Source: Sedimentibacter hydroxybenzoicus DSM 7310
Lineage (GTDB): Bacteria > Bacillota > Clostridia > Tissierellales > Sedimentibacteraceae
NCBI RefSeq assembly: GCF_013403245.1
Contig: NZ_JACBNQ010000004.1
Span: forward strand, 124,001-188,000
DNA: 64,000 nucleotides
Reading direction: 5' to 3'
In this document: positions 1 through 7,373 of the stretch, piece after piece
Position numbering within the stretch: the stretch's first letter is position 1
Layout: every line of letters starts with the position of its first letter
The notes under the pieces: generated by a model
Told to the model about the DNA's origin: nothing
Databases searched by the model: none
What the model saw: only the letters and a program-made list of their open reading frames with translations
Translations under genes and position numbers: made by a program

Positions 1-48
1 TAACGTAATATTGAATAGATAACAGAACAAATAAGTTTACATTATATA

Positions 49-96
49 GGCAGCACAGGATGGTATGTAAATATGGGTTCAACTCCCATTGCTGCA
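49..96 (+). other. tRNA-like hairpin (acceptor plus T-arm only)
   Basis: A 6-bp outer stem (GCAGCA at 50-55 with TGCTGC at 90-95) encloses a perfect 5-bp T-arm with a 7-base loop of TTCAACT (73-89). Only 17 bases separate the first acceptor strand from the T-arm, so there is no room for D and anticodon arms. It lies in the leader of the first gene. This is not a normal tRNA. It may be a structured leader or a tRNA mimic; function unknown. Confidence 0.5.
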
Positions 97-143
97 AGGG
101 GTTCTATATGGGCTACTAATAAAAATACATTGGAGGAAATTAA

Positions 144-617
144 ATGGAGAATATTGTTATTAATGGAGTAGAGGTTTCAGAGGTTAGAGGGATTAGTATT
201 GAAGACCTTTACAAGGTGTATCAAGAGGCTGTAGAAGAAGATATTCCTTATTATGTAGAAGCGAACTGTCTGGTTCAGTTTGATACTGAATATAAGCCAC
301 TTGAAGCCTATCTTTGTATCTCTCGTGAGGGGGATGAATGTTGGTCTTATGTAGATTTTCCATTCACATGGAAAAATGGATGGACTGAAAAAATGTACTA
401 TGCCATAAAGATAAACCTCTTAGAAAGTGAAGTTACGGTACAATCTGAATTTTTGGAGGGTTATCCTTATGATAGGTTAGGTGAGCCACTTGTAGGCATC
501 ACAGATGAAGAAGTTGAAGAGTGGGAAGAGGGAGTTGCAAAATACAGAGAAGAATACGCTCAAAGTATAGAATTTAGGTTTTTTGAGGAAATTGTAGAAG
601 AACTGATAGAGGGTTAA
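144..617 (+). CDS. Hypothetical acidic element protein (157 aa)
   Basis: No family recognised. The product is strongly acidic (Glu-rich, especially the last 40 residues), with no signal peptide or membrane segment, so it is probably cytoplasmic. The start at 144 has a good ribosome site (GGAGGAAATTAA then ATG). It follows the tRNA-like hairpin at 49-96, and its stop codon TAA is the loop of a short AGAGGG/CCCTCT stem followed by a T-run. It belongs to a run of small co-oriented unknown genes typical of conjugative or integrative element cargo. Confidence 0.6.
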   Translation: MENIVINGVEVSEVRGISIEDLYKVYQEAVEEDIPYYVEANCLVQFDTEYKPLEAYLCISREGDECWSYVDFPFTWKNGWTEKMYYAIKINLLESEVTVQSEFLEGYPYDRLGEPLVGITDEEVEEWEEGVAKYREEYAQSIEFRFFEEIVEELIEG

Positions 618-627
618 CCCTCTTTTA
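608..627 (+). terminator. Short terminator overlapping a stop codon
   Basis: AGAGGG (608-613) pairs with CCCTCT (618-623) around the TAA stop of the upstream gene, followed by TTTT. The 6-bp stem is weak. Confidence 0.45.
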
Positions 628-688
628 GCAGGGGCATGGGTGCTAAGTGGAAAATTCATTTATAGGGGTTCAATTCCCCTATCCTGTA
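627..688 (+). other. Second T-arm-like hairpin
   Basis: A 6-bp stem TAGGGG/CCCCTA with the 7-base loop TTCAATT (663-681) looks like a tRNA T-arm. CAGG (629-632) can pair with CCTG (683-686) as a partial acceptor. It occupies the gap between two small genes, the same setting as the element at 49-96. Confidence 0.4.
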
Positions 689-734
689 TACCCTACGGGG
701 TTTCCATAAACAGAGAAAGGAGGAAGTCTTTTAT

Positions 735-1016
735 ATGATTAAAGAAAATAGTTTATTTTTTGCAACAGATTTTCCACAAGAGCAGATTTTTATTTTGGCT
801 GTGATTGGTGAATCAGTACCAAATTTAAGTTATGATGAGGTACAATTAACCTTTTATACAGGTTATCAAGGTACGGGTAAAATGATTTGGTTTGATACGT
901 TTATCGTAGAAGATTATATATTAGAGGACAGAGAAGATTTACAAGAGATAGTTGAGAACTATTTTGAAAAAGATGAAACTTTGAGTATGGCAAAAAGAGC
1001 ATTAGAGGAAAGATAA
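735..1016 (+). CDS. Hypothetical small protein (93 aa)
   Basis: No family recognised. The product is a small soluble acidic protein with no membrane segment. The middle is rich in aromatic residues, and the last third (about residues 65-93) is predicted helical and acidic. The start has the ribosome site AAAGGAGGAAG 10 bases upstream. It follows the second T-arm-like hairpin and precedes a clear terminator at 1082-1112, so it is probably the last gene of the first short transcription unit. Confidence 0.55.
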   Translation: MIKENSLFFATDFPQEQIFILAVIGESVPNLSYDEVQLTFYTGYQGTGKMIWFDTFIVEDYILEDREDLQEIVENYFEKDETLSMAKRALEER

Positions 1017-1081
1017 TAGTTTTGAAAAATAGATAACAATAAAATCTCATTTGGATTTTGCTATAGGCATATCAAAAATTG

Positions 1082-1112
1082 CTGTGTCAGAACTGACACA
1101 GTATATTTTTTT
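1082..1112 (+). terminator. Rho-independent terminator
   Basis: CTGTGTCA (1082-1089) pairs perfectly with TGACACAG (1094-1101) over a GAAC loop, followed by a T-rich tract. Apart from this, the 307-base gap 1017-1323 holds only AT-rich sequence and the ribosome site of the next gene. Confidence 0.8.
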
Positions 1113-1323
1113 CTCTTTTTTCATCTTAATTATTTATATGAAAATAAAAACTTATTTATCGTTCTTTAATCCGTAAAAATATGAAAAAATTATCCCTTGC
1201 TTAAAGAAAATATAGGATTGGACATATATAAAATTAGTTTTGGCTGATACGAACAATTTGAGTGACATAAAGATAAATTCCCTGCAGTTAGATTTATTCT
1301 AACTTAGAGGGGGTGAAAAAGTT

Positions 1324-1617
1324 ATGAAGTCAAGTATCAGCATATTTTTTGAAGTGCCTGAAATGGTATACAAAATTTTGGACATGGTAGCAGAGCAAGA
1401 CAATAATGTGAAATTGTATTGTATGGGTGGAAATGAAATCTTACTGGCAGGCAATCTACCAGAGGTTGAGGATTGTGAGGATGAAGATGAGGATTGGGAA
1501 GATATAGAAGATGAAGATGAGGGTGATTTAGAGTTATTTAAGAAAAATGTAAAGTGGGAAGATTTAGATTTAGATTTTGAGGATGATAGTTGGTGGAATA
1601 AAGATTTACCATTTTAA
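1324..1617 (+). CDS. Hypothetical highly acidic protein (97 aa)
   Basis: No family recognised. The first half (about residues 1-45) is ordinary in composition. The second half is dominated by Asp and Glu in runs (EDEDEDWEDIEDEDEG) ending in a Trp/Asp-rich tail. There is no membrane segment. Such charge patterns occur in DNA-mimic anti-restriction proteins and in histone- or polymerase-binding tails, but there is no direct evidence for either here. The ribosome site GAGGGGGTG is strong. The next gene starts 14 bases after its stop, so the two are co-transcribed. Confidence 0.6.
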   Translation: MKSSISIFFEVPEMVYKILDMVAEQDNNVKLYCMGGNEILLAGNLPEVEDCEDEDEDWEDIEDEDEGDLELFKKNVKWEDLDLDFEDDSWWNKDLPF

Positions 1618-1631
1618 AGGGGGTGTAGCAA

Positions 1632-1952
1632 ATGTCAGTTAATTTGGTTCCTGCTGTGATTGCAGTTAAGGCAGGTAAAGACAAGGCGGGTCAAAATGCT
1701 ATTGTGCATCAAGTGGCACAGATAACAACAAAGTGCTGCTATTACAATGTTGAGATTGTAGAAGGGTTTGTCAGTTTTGGAGGGTTAAAGGATATTAAAA
1801 AAGAAGCCATAAAGATTTTTGAGAAAAAGGCATACAGGTATTTAATGATTTATTCTCCTACACAGTTTACTCAAAATGAAAAAGAGTACAGGGAGTTTGT
1901 AGAGGAATTAGAGCAGTTTTATAACATTCACGTTAAGCAGTTAAGACCTTAA
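1632..1952 (+). CDS. Serine-resolvase N-domain-like protein without catalytic residues (106 aa)
   Basis: The product follows the outline of a serine-recombinase N-terminal domain. An N-terminal strand lies where YxRVS normally sits but reads VIAVKAGKD, with no Ser. A segment like the family's EIVExxxDEG follows (VEIVEGFVSFGG, near 40-50). Then comes IYSPTQFTQNEKEYREFVEEL (in pieces, near 75-95), aligning with the family's YSLDRFSRNEKEFLEFLEEL, in which Asp and both catalytic Arg are replaced by Thr, Gln and Gln. It has no C-terminal DNA-binding part. It is coupled to the acidic gene upstream and precedes a cluster of inverted repeats. The homology is inferred from reading the pattern, not from a search. 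A regulatory or structural role fits better than catalysis. Confidence 0.5.
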   Translation: MSVNLVPAVIAVKAGKDKAGQNAIVHQVAQITTKCCYYNVEIVEGFVSFGGLKDIKKEAIKIFEKKAYRYLMIYSPTQFTQNEKEYREFVEELEQFYNIHVKQLRP

Positions 1953-1983
1953 CGCAATTTTCTCAGGTGGGCTGGTTTCAGAC

Positions 1984-2297
1984 CTTCCCAAAATCCTATA
2001 GATTTTGGCACACTTTTAAATGGCGGTTTTAAGTGTCGGAAAAATGCCTTGCATTTTCCGACCGCCTATTTTTTCTATGTTTTGGGTATTAAAAAATACT
2101 GTTTTCATGAAAAAAAGGGTCAAAAGTGGCCTAAGTGTCAGAAAAAAATCTTCCCAAAAGGGGGATTTTGGGAAGGTCATTTTAAAAAATTCAGTGTATT
2201 GAGATTTGGGGGCACTGAATTTCAAAATTAGGTGCATTGATTTTGTGGGATAAAAACAGCATACGAAAACATTCCCAAAATCGGGGATTTTGGGAAG
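1984..2297. repeat. Cluster of inverted repeats (candidate protein-binding or res-like site)
   Basis: The 360-base gap 1953-2312 is full of dyads. Three copies of a TTCCCAAAATC-type hairpin occur at 1984-2008, 2150-2175 and 2272-2296; the last is a perfect 11-bp stem. A nested hairpin at 2022-2066 (GGCGGT/ACCGCC enclosing GTCGGAAAA/TTTTCCGAC) is followed by a T-run and probably terminates the upstream operon. A further AATTCAGTG/CACTGAATT dyad lies at 2188-2221. Short open frames here are not convincing genes. Position and repetition suggest binding sites for the neighbouring resolvase-like proteins, or a replication or recombination site. Confidence 0.6.
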
Positions 2298-2312
2298 ATT
2301 GAAGGTGGTTAT

Positions 2313-2849
2313 ATGATATGGGCTTATGTGCTTGAAAATATGGGCTTAGAGGACAATAGGAGCAATCAGAATATATTTTTACTCATAAATGATTTACAGA
2401 TACCAGATGATAACAGATATTTTGATACCAATTTAGATAGGCCAGAACTTGAAAGTTTGTTACAAGCCTTGCAATCAGAGGATAGATTGGCTATCAGGTC
2501 TGTTTTGGATTTAGCAGATAGTCTAAGTGATTTAATAAGTGTATTTCAAAAACTTACAGGAAAGCAGATAACACTATGTTCCTGTGAAGAAGATTATTTG
2601 TGCGGGACTGACTATTTGGACACGCTGACTGATTTTACACAGTTGTATGTAGATTTTGAGAAGAAAAAACAGGAGCAGTCTTATAAAAAAGCAGTTGAGG
2701 ATGGCACTGTTGGCAGACCTACAAAGAGCAAAGAAGTAGAACAAGCAGTATCTATGTATCAAAGTGGAAAATATAAGGTCAATCAGATTGAGAGCCTTAC
2801 AGGGGTAAGCAAGTCCACTCTATACAGATATTTAAAGAACGAGAAGTAA
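2313..2849 (+). CDS. Catalytically dead serine-resolvase homologue with Hin-type HTH (178 aa)
   Basis: The last 45 residues (GRPTKSKEVEQAV...VSKSTLYRYLKNEK) are a clear Hin/resolvase helix-turn-helix. The part before it keeps the family order: RPELESLL (normally RPxFxxLL), then VLDLADSLSDLI where LDRLGRSLxDLL is expected, a TDYLDTLTDFTQLYVDFEKKKQ helix (in pieces), and GRPTK. The catalytic Ser segment (YxRVST) is replaced by YVLENMG, and the Asp/Arg/Arg triad is gone. It should therefore bind DNA but not cut it. The start at 2313 has the ribosome site AAGGTGG just after the third TTCCCAAAATC hairpin, so autoregulation through these dyads is plausible. Family membership is fairly sure; the role is inferred. 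Confidence 0.65.
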   Translation: MIWAYVLENMGLEDNRSNQNIFLLINDLQIPDDNRYFDTNLDRPELESLLQALQSEDRLAIRSVLDLADSLSDLISVFQKLTGKQITLCSCEEDYLCGTDYLDTLTDFTQLYVDFEKKKQEQSYKKAVEDGTVGRPTKSKEVEQAVSMYQSGKYKVNQIESLTGVSKSTLYRYLKNEK

Positions 2850-2875
2850 ACAGATTTTAAGGGGGTATATCAATT

Positions 2876-3340
2876 ATGATATTTTTATTTAAGGATTACA
2901 GGAGAAAACTTTCAGGGTTATTAAATGAGTTATCTTCTCCAAAAGAATTGATATTGGTTGAGCAGGAAAACAAGGAGTATCAACTTCACGTTGAACAGGA
3001 CTATTTGCATTTGGTAGATTACAACGTAAATATTTATAGTGGGGTTTTCAGCAATTACACTTATACAGGGGAGTACGAACCTGACACAGCATCCTATTTT
3101 GGACATTACATTTTTTATGATAATAACACAGGGAAAAGGGTCTTTGAAAGAAGATGTCTGGACTTGAAAGAGTGCATTGAAGTGTATCTGACCATTGGCT
3201 TGGAGGGTGAGTATGAGAAACCTCAAACAGATAATATCAGGTGCAAATATTTTTTTGACAATGGGAAATTTTTAAGGGAAAAAGTGATACCTATGTCCTG
3301 CATTGAAAGCTGGGGAAAATTTGAGGTTTGGGAGCAGTAA
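2876..3340 (+). CDS. Hypothetical protein (154 aa)
   Basis: No family recognised. The product is soluble, rich in Tyr and acidic residues, with alternating strand-like segments and no signal or membrane segment. The ribosome site AAGGGGG precedes the ATG. The gene follows the resolvase-like gene by 26 bases in the same direction and is probably co-transcribed. The gap after it (3341-3465) contains a hairpin and then the tyrosine recombinase gene. Confidence 0.55.
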   Translation: MIFLFKDYRRKLSGLLNELSSPKELILVEQENKEYQLHVEQDYLHLVDYNVNIYSGVFSNYTYTGEYEPDTASYFGHYIFYDNNTGKRVFERRCLDLKECIEVYLTIGLEGEYEKPQTDNIRCKYFFDNGKFLREKVIPMSCIESWGKFEVWEQ

Positions 3341-3349
3341 AAATATCAC

Positions 3350-3422
3350 TGCGTTAAATATAGAGAATAAGAAAAATGTTGCCGGTAGCAGACCTTTAAA
3401 TCTGCTATCAGCAATAAACGCA
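3350..3422. repeat. Nested inverted repeat upstream of the tyrosine recombinase
   Basis: A 14-bp stem with one mismatch and one wobble (3379-3392 with 3401-3414, TTGCCGGTAGCAGA/TCTGCTATCAGCAA) sits inside an outer TGCGTT (3350-3355) and AACGCA (3417-3422) pair. It may be an attachment or arm site for the adjacent recombinase, or a transcription attenuator. Confidence 0.5.
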
Positions 3423-3474
3423 AAGTGAGTATGTAGTTTAAGGAAATTTTAGATTTTAGAAGGGGATGAAAAAT

Positions 3475-4056
3475 ATGGCCAATAAAAAAACAAGAGCAAT
3501 AGACAAACAAGAGTTTGAATTGATAATATCTACTATCCAGAAGGGATTTATCACAAATACGGGGCAAAGGATTAGACCCAATGTGAGAGTAGCTGCTACT
3601 CTTTGTTGTGAGGCCAATCTGGGGCTACGCATTGGGGATATAGTCAAGTTGAAATTATCTGATATTGTTTATGAGAGTGGCAGATACCACTTGGATATCA
3701 TAGAAGAAAAGACTAGAAAAAAGAGGACATTCACTGTTCCACATGAGATTTACACCTACTTACAGGGTTACGCTTTAGAAAACAGTATAAAACCAAGGCA
3801 GAGGTTATTTGATATGACTGTAAGAGCAGTACAGAGCCATTTGAAACTTGCTACTGATTATTTGGGGTTAGAAAATGTATCTACGCATTCATTTCGCAAG
3901 TTTTTTGCTAATTCTATCTATCAGCAGGATTATAATGTTGAAATTGTAAGGACACTGCTAAATCATAGCAGTATCGCAGTTACACAGCATTATCTAAGTG
4001 TAGATACTAAACAGGTAGAACAGGCTTTACAAAAGCATATTGTTTTACCAGCATAA
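3475..4056 (+). CDS. Compact tyrosine recombinase (phage-integrase family)
   Basis: This is a DNA strand-exchange enzyme reduced to little more than the catalytic domain (193 aa). Visible catalytic residues are R52 (GLRIGD), a Lys in the beta-hairpin near 79-82, H138 and R141 (THSFRKFF), H164 (LLNHSS) and Tyr173 (TQHYLSV). The usual N-terminal SAM-like core-binding domain is almost absent, with only about 40 residues before the catalytic fold. The ATG at 3466 abuts the AAGGGG ribosome site, so the ATG at 3475 is preferred. The gene is followed by a terminator. It may resolve element dimers or excise a cassette; integration of the whole element is more likely done by the large serine recombinase downstream. 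Confidence 0.85.
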   Translation: MANKKTRAIDKQEFELIISTIQKGFITNTGQRIRPNVRVAATLCCEANLGLRIGDIVKLKLSDIVYESGRYHLDIIEEKTRKKRTFTVPHEIYTYLQGYALENSIKPRQRLFDMTVRAVQSHLKLATDYLGLENVSTHSFRKFFANSIYQQDYNVEIVRTLLNHSSIAVTQHYLSVDTKQVEQALQKHIVLPA

Positions 4057-4060
4057 ATCA

Positions 4061-4100
4061 AAGAGCAGATAGAATTGAACACTATCTGTTCTTTTTTATT
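4061..4100 (+). terminator. Rho-independent terminator after the tyrosine recombinase
   Basis: AAGAGCAGATAG (4061-4072) pairs with CTATCTGTTCTT (4082-4093) with one G-T wobble, followed by a T-run. Confidence 0.8.
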
Positions 4101-4272
4101 TTTCAAGAGGTCTATTAAAAAAAGAAATACACATAAAAAACGAAGTGTAGGACAGTTGCAGGGAAAATACACAACATATAACAGTCAAAAAACCTTACAT
4201 AAATTAACACAGTTACCAGTACAGAAGTACAGGTTTGAGAAAATCGAGTATTTTTGTAAGGTGTGATAGTGG

Positions 4273-4416
4273 TTGGGTAAAGATATAGAAACGGCTAAAT
4301 ATAAAGAAAATGCCGCATTTGAACGTTGTGTGGATTTTATGGCAAGAATGATAGAAAAGTATGGTCATGAAATTACAGAATTTGAAACTGAAAATTATAA
4401 TAGAAAAGCTTCTTAA
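4273..4416 (+). CDS. Hypothetical small protein (47 aa)
   Basis: This short frame has a TTG start and reads GKDIETAKYKENAAFERCVD onward, with an acidic helical composition. It is followed immediately by a terminator hairpin (4424-4450), which supports a real transcribed gene. The ribosome site is poor (AAGGTG 10-15 bases upstream), so the start is uncertain. No family is recognised. It sits between the two recombinase genes, where small accessory or directionality proteins are often found, but it has no visible DNA-binding motif. Confidence 0.4.
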   Translation: MGKDIETAKYKENAAFERCVDFMARMIEKYGHEITEFETENYNRKAS

Positions 4417-4423
4417 TTATTGA

Positions 4424-4451
4424 AAAGAACTCGTTTAGGGTTCTTTTTATC
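4424..4451 (+). terminator. Rho-independent terminator
   Basis: AAAGAACTC pairs with GGGTTCTTT (one wobble) around a short loop, followed by a T-rich tract. Confidence 0.7.
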
Positions 4452-4539
4452 TTTATATATACTTTCTAATTAAAATACGATATAATGGTTGGGACAATAA
4501 ATTACACTTGAATAGATTATATAAAGGGAGTTGACATAG

Positions 4540-6225
4540 ATGAAAAAGAGGTGTTACATATACACAAGAGTTTCAACGGAAATGCAGGTTGATGGGTATA
4601 GCTTAGATGCCCAAAAGGAAAAATTAACAAAGTATGCAGAATATCAGGAAATGGTTATTATGGGTGAATACTCTGATGCAGGTTCAGGAAAAAATTTATC
4701 AGGAAGACCGGATTTTTTGAGGATGCTTACAGATATAGAACAAGGTAAAGATAAAGTTGATTTTGTTTTAGTTTTTAAACTTTCAAGGTTTGGGCGTAAT
4801 GCTGCTGATGTTTTAAGTTCCCTACAACTTATGCAAGATTATGGGGTGAACTTGGTTTGTACGGAAGACGGTATTGATAGTAGTAAAGATAGTGGTAAAC
4901 TTATGATATCCGTTTTGTCCGCAGTCGCAGAAATTGAGAGGGAAAATATCCTTGTTCAGACAATGGCAGGTCGTAGAGAGAAAGCAAGGGTGGGAGAATG
5001 GAATGGGGGGTTTGCACCATACGGATATGATTTAATAGATGGTAAGTTGACCATAGCAGAGGAAGAAGCAAAAGTGATTGAAATTATTTATAAGCAATTC
5101 ACTACTACCAATATGGGTATAAATGCAGTAGCATCATATTTAAATAATAATGGGTACAAGAAGAAAAAAAGACAAAACGGTACTCTTGATGCCTTTTCTG
5201 CTTCTTTTGTGAAGTCAATTTTAGATAATCCTGTATATATGGGTAAGATTGCTTATGGAAGAAGAAAAAATGAAAAAATACAAGGTGAACGCAATAGATT
5301 TCATATTGTAAAACAAAGTGAGTATCCTGTTTATGATGGAGTTCACAAAGCCATAGTATCGGAAGAAATATGGAACACAGCACAGGCGAAGAGAAAGCAA
5401 ACAGGATTTAAATATGAAAAGAAATATAGTTTGGACCATGCTAATATTTTATCTGGAATTTTAAAGTGTCCTTCTTGTGGTGCTGCTATGTATGGGAATG
5501 TAAACAGAAAGAAAAAAGAAGATGGCACTTATTATAGGGATTACTTTTACTATGCTTGTAAACATAGGATGAGGATTAATGGGCATCAATGTGATTATAA
5601 GAAACAATGGGGTCAAGCCAAAATAGATGATGCTGTTGCAGAAGTTATTATGGGGTTAGTTAAAAATCCTAAATTTGAGCAAGCAATAAGAGATAAAATC
5701 AATTCAAAGATTGATACACAGGAGTTAGAATTAGAGTTAGAAAGTCTTAGAAAATCACATCGTCAAGCAGAAATGGCAAAATCTAAATTAGAGCAACAAA
5801 TTGATACCTTAGATATTACGGACTCCTTGTATGATAGGAAATATGAAGATATGCAAAACCGTCTATACCAACTCTATGAAAGGATAGATTCTATTGAAAT
5901 AGAGATAGAAGAAATTAAAACACGAATTCAGAATATTAACTTAGATAAACTTAATGCCGATAGCATTTACAACATTTTAAGAGTATTTGACCAGCTGTAT
6001 GATAAATTTACAGATTTTGAGAGACAAGAGTTTATAAAGAGTTTTGTTGAGAAAATTGAAATTTATCCAGAAACACAAGAAGATGGACGTATTTTGAAGA
6101 ACATAAAGTTTAGGTTTCCGGTCTTTTTTAATGGTAGTGAGGTTAACGAAATTAGTTGGGACTCAGAGAGTACAGTCGAGTGCGTGATTCTGATGCAGCG
6201 TTGTGGTATAGAGGGGAAAAGTTAG
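4540..6225 (+). CDS. Large serine recombinase (integrase of the element)
   Basis: This is a site-specific recombinase of the large serine type (561 aa) that integrates and excises mobile elements. The N-terminal catalytic domain has Ser12 in YTRVSTEMQ and the Arg motif KLSRFGRNAADV. The recombinase domain follows (about 150-270), then a zinc-ribbon (CPSCGAAMYGN near 310, with the later Cys pair in YYACKHR and HQCDYK). A coiled coil spans about 385-480, and the C-terminal tail contains KIEIYPE and TVECVILMQRC. The start has the ribosome site AAGGGAG, and a TATAAT box lies at 4481-4486. The gene sits at the edge of the element, like tndX of Tn5397, and the next sequence is a 5'-truncated yhcG, which suggests the element boundary lies within about 100 bases of its stop. 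A related tail without its body recurs at 25416-25512. Confidence 0.95.
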   Translation: MKKRCYIYTRVSTEMQVDGYSLDAQKEKLTKYAEYQEMVIMGEYSDAGSGKNLSGRPDFLRMLTDIEQGKDKVDFVLVFKLSRFGRNAADVLSSLQLMQDYGVNLVCTEDGIDSSKDSGKLMISVLSAVAEIERENILVQTMAGRREKARVGEWNGGFAPYGYDLIDGKLTIAEEEAKVIEIIYKQFTTTNMGINAVASYLNNNGYKKKKRQNGTLDAFSASFVKSILDNPVYMGKIAYGRRKNEKIQGERNRFHIVKQSEYPVYDGVHKAIVSEEIWNTAQAKRKQTGFKYEKKYSLDHANILSGILKCPSCGAAMYGNVNRKKKEDGTYYRDYFYYACKHRMRINGHQCDYKKQWGQAKIDDAVAEVIMGLVKNPKFEQAIRDKINSKIDTQELELELESLRKSHRQAEMAKSKLEQQIDTLDITDSLYDRKYEDMQNRLYQLYERIDSIEIEIEEIKTRIQNINLDKLNADSIYNILRVFDQLYDKFTDFERQEFIKSFVEKIEIYPETQEDGRILKNIKFRFPVFFNGSEVNEISWDSESTVECVILMQRCGIEGKS

Positions 6226-6318
6226 AGCTTTACCACTATATATTGTATTTTAGGACAAAAAACGTCTAAAATATGTGTTTAGAATAAAATAAGAATAACT
6301 ACACCTTGAAGAATTTAA

Positions 6319-7122
6319 GAGTTTGGAAGAGGGTTTTCCAGATCAAATCTGCAAAATATGAGGGCATTTTATTTAAACTATTCAATTTGCCAGACACTGT
6401 CTGGCAAATTGAATTGGTCTCATTATTGCGAGCTATTAAGCATTTCAGACAAAGATAAACGCAGCTTTTATGAAAAAGAAGCAATGAACTCAAACTGGTC
6501 AGTAAGAGAATTGAAAAGACAAATAAATACTTCTTTATACGAAAGGTTATTGCTTTCAAAAGGTGATATTAATAAACAGGAGGTATTAAATTTAGCGACT
6601 AAGGGAATTGAGTTAGCTAAACCATCTGATATGATTAAAGATTCATATGTGTTTGAGTTTTTGGGATTGCCGGAGAATAAGCCTGTTATGGAAAGTGATT
6701 TAGAAAAAGTACTTACAGAACAGATTGAAAATTTTTTGCTTGAGTTGGGAAGAGGGTTTATGTTTGTTGGAACAGAACAACGAGTAACTATAAATAATAC
6801 GCATTATTATGTTGATATGGTATTTTATAATAAGCCATTGAGATCATATGTACTAATTGAGCTAAAAACAACAAAGCTCATGCCTGAGGCAGCAGGACAG
6901 TTGAACATGTATTTGAATTATTATGAAAATGAAGTAAATGATGAAGATGATAATAAACCAATTGGAATTATTTTATGTACTGATAAGGATGCATTGACTG
7001 TTGAATATGCACTAGGTGGATTATCAAATAATATATTTGCTTCAAAATATACATATTATATTCCAAATAAAGAGAAGTTAATTGCTGAGGTTGAGAAGAT
7101 TGTGAGGAAGTGGAATTACTAA
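6319..7122 (+). pseudogene. yhcG: 5'-truncated YhcG-type (DUF1016) PDDEXK nuclease gene
   Basis: The frame reads FGRGFSRSNLQNMRAFY at its very start, which is the middle of the DUF1016 N-terminal domain. A TAA lies immediately upstream, so roughly the first 80-100 residues are missing. The ATG at 6358 would give 254 residues. The rest is intact: SWSHYCELL-like segment (here NWSHYCELLSISD), EKEAMNSNWSVRELKRQI, and a C-terminal PDDEXK-type nuclease core with YYVDMVFYN and VLIELKTTK. The family is predicted to be DNA-junction or phage-related nucleases. The truncation point lies about 95 bases after the serine recombinase, so element insertion probably removed or displaced the 5' part. Confidence 0.8.
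6380..6414. repeat. Perfect 17-bp-arm palindrome inside yhcG
   Basis: Bases 6380-6396 are exactly reverse-complementary to 6398-6414 around a single centre base at 6397; the inner part reads TTTGCCAGACACTGTCTGG. It lies within the yhcG coding region, just after the truncated 5' end. Confidence 0.85.
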
Positions 7123-7170
7123 GGAACAAATGGAAAATGGAGTGAAGTATAAAATGTCATTAAAAATGCA

Positions 7171-7272
7171 AATTTTCTTAGAAATATACCCTGCCACCAA
7201 GGGGATACCAGGTTCTGCGATCATCAAAATTGCAGCAACAAAGCATGTGGAGACAGTTTTAAAAAAATCAGT
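7171..7272 (+). pseudogene. Gene-3'-end scar, copy 1 (VETV tail)
   Basis: A short frame reads FLEIYPATKG, then an IIKIAATKHVETVL stretch, then a stop near 7275. The IYP and HVExV pieces resemble the C-terminal tail of the serine recombinase at 4540-6225. HVETV is also the classic C-terminus of RlmD/TrmA RNA methyltransferases. Related scraps occur at 17041, 25416 and 30585. It is the remains of a longer gene whose upstream part is absent. Confidence 0.5.
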
Positions 7273-7299
7273 ATAAATAAAGTAGGTATTGAAAGTACA

Positions 7300-7337
7300 G
7301 CAAGATAAGGATTAATATTTCTTACCTTGCTTTTTAA
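7300..7337. terminator. Bidirectional terminator between yhcG side and aldo/keto reductase
   Basis: GCAAGATAAG (7300-7309) pairs with CTTACCTTGC (7321-7330, one wobble), followed by TTTTT. The downstream sequence resembles the terminator-plus-promoter units at 15300 and 35890. Confidence 0.65.
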
Positions 7338-7373
7338 TTTTTCTTGTTGCAGAAATTTATAAATTATTATAAA

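Noticed and set aside
49-96. A true tRNA gene
   Set aside because: Only an acceptor-like stem and T-arm fit; there is no space for D and anticodon arms.
2020-2237. Overlapping 60-73-codon frames on both strands
   Set aside because: They lie in the inverted-repeat region, lack ribosome sites and mirror each other through the dyads.
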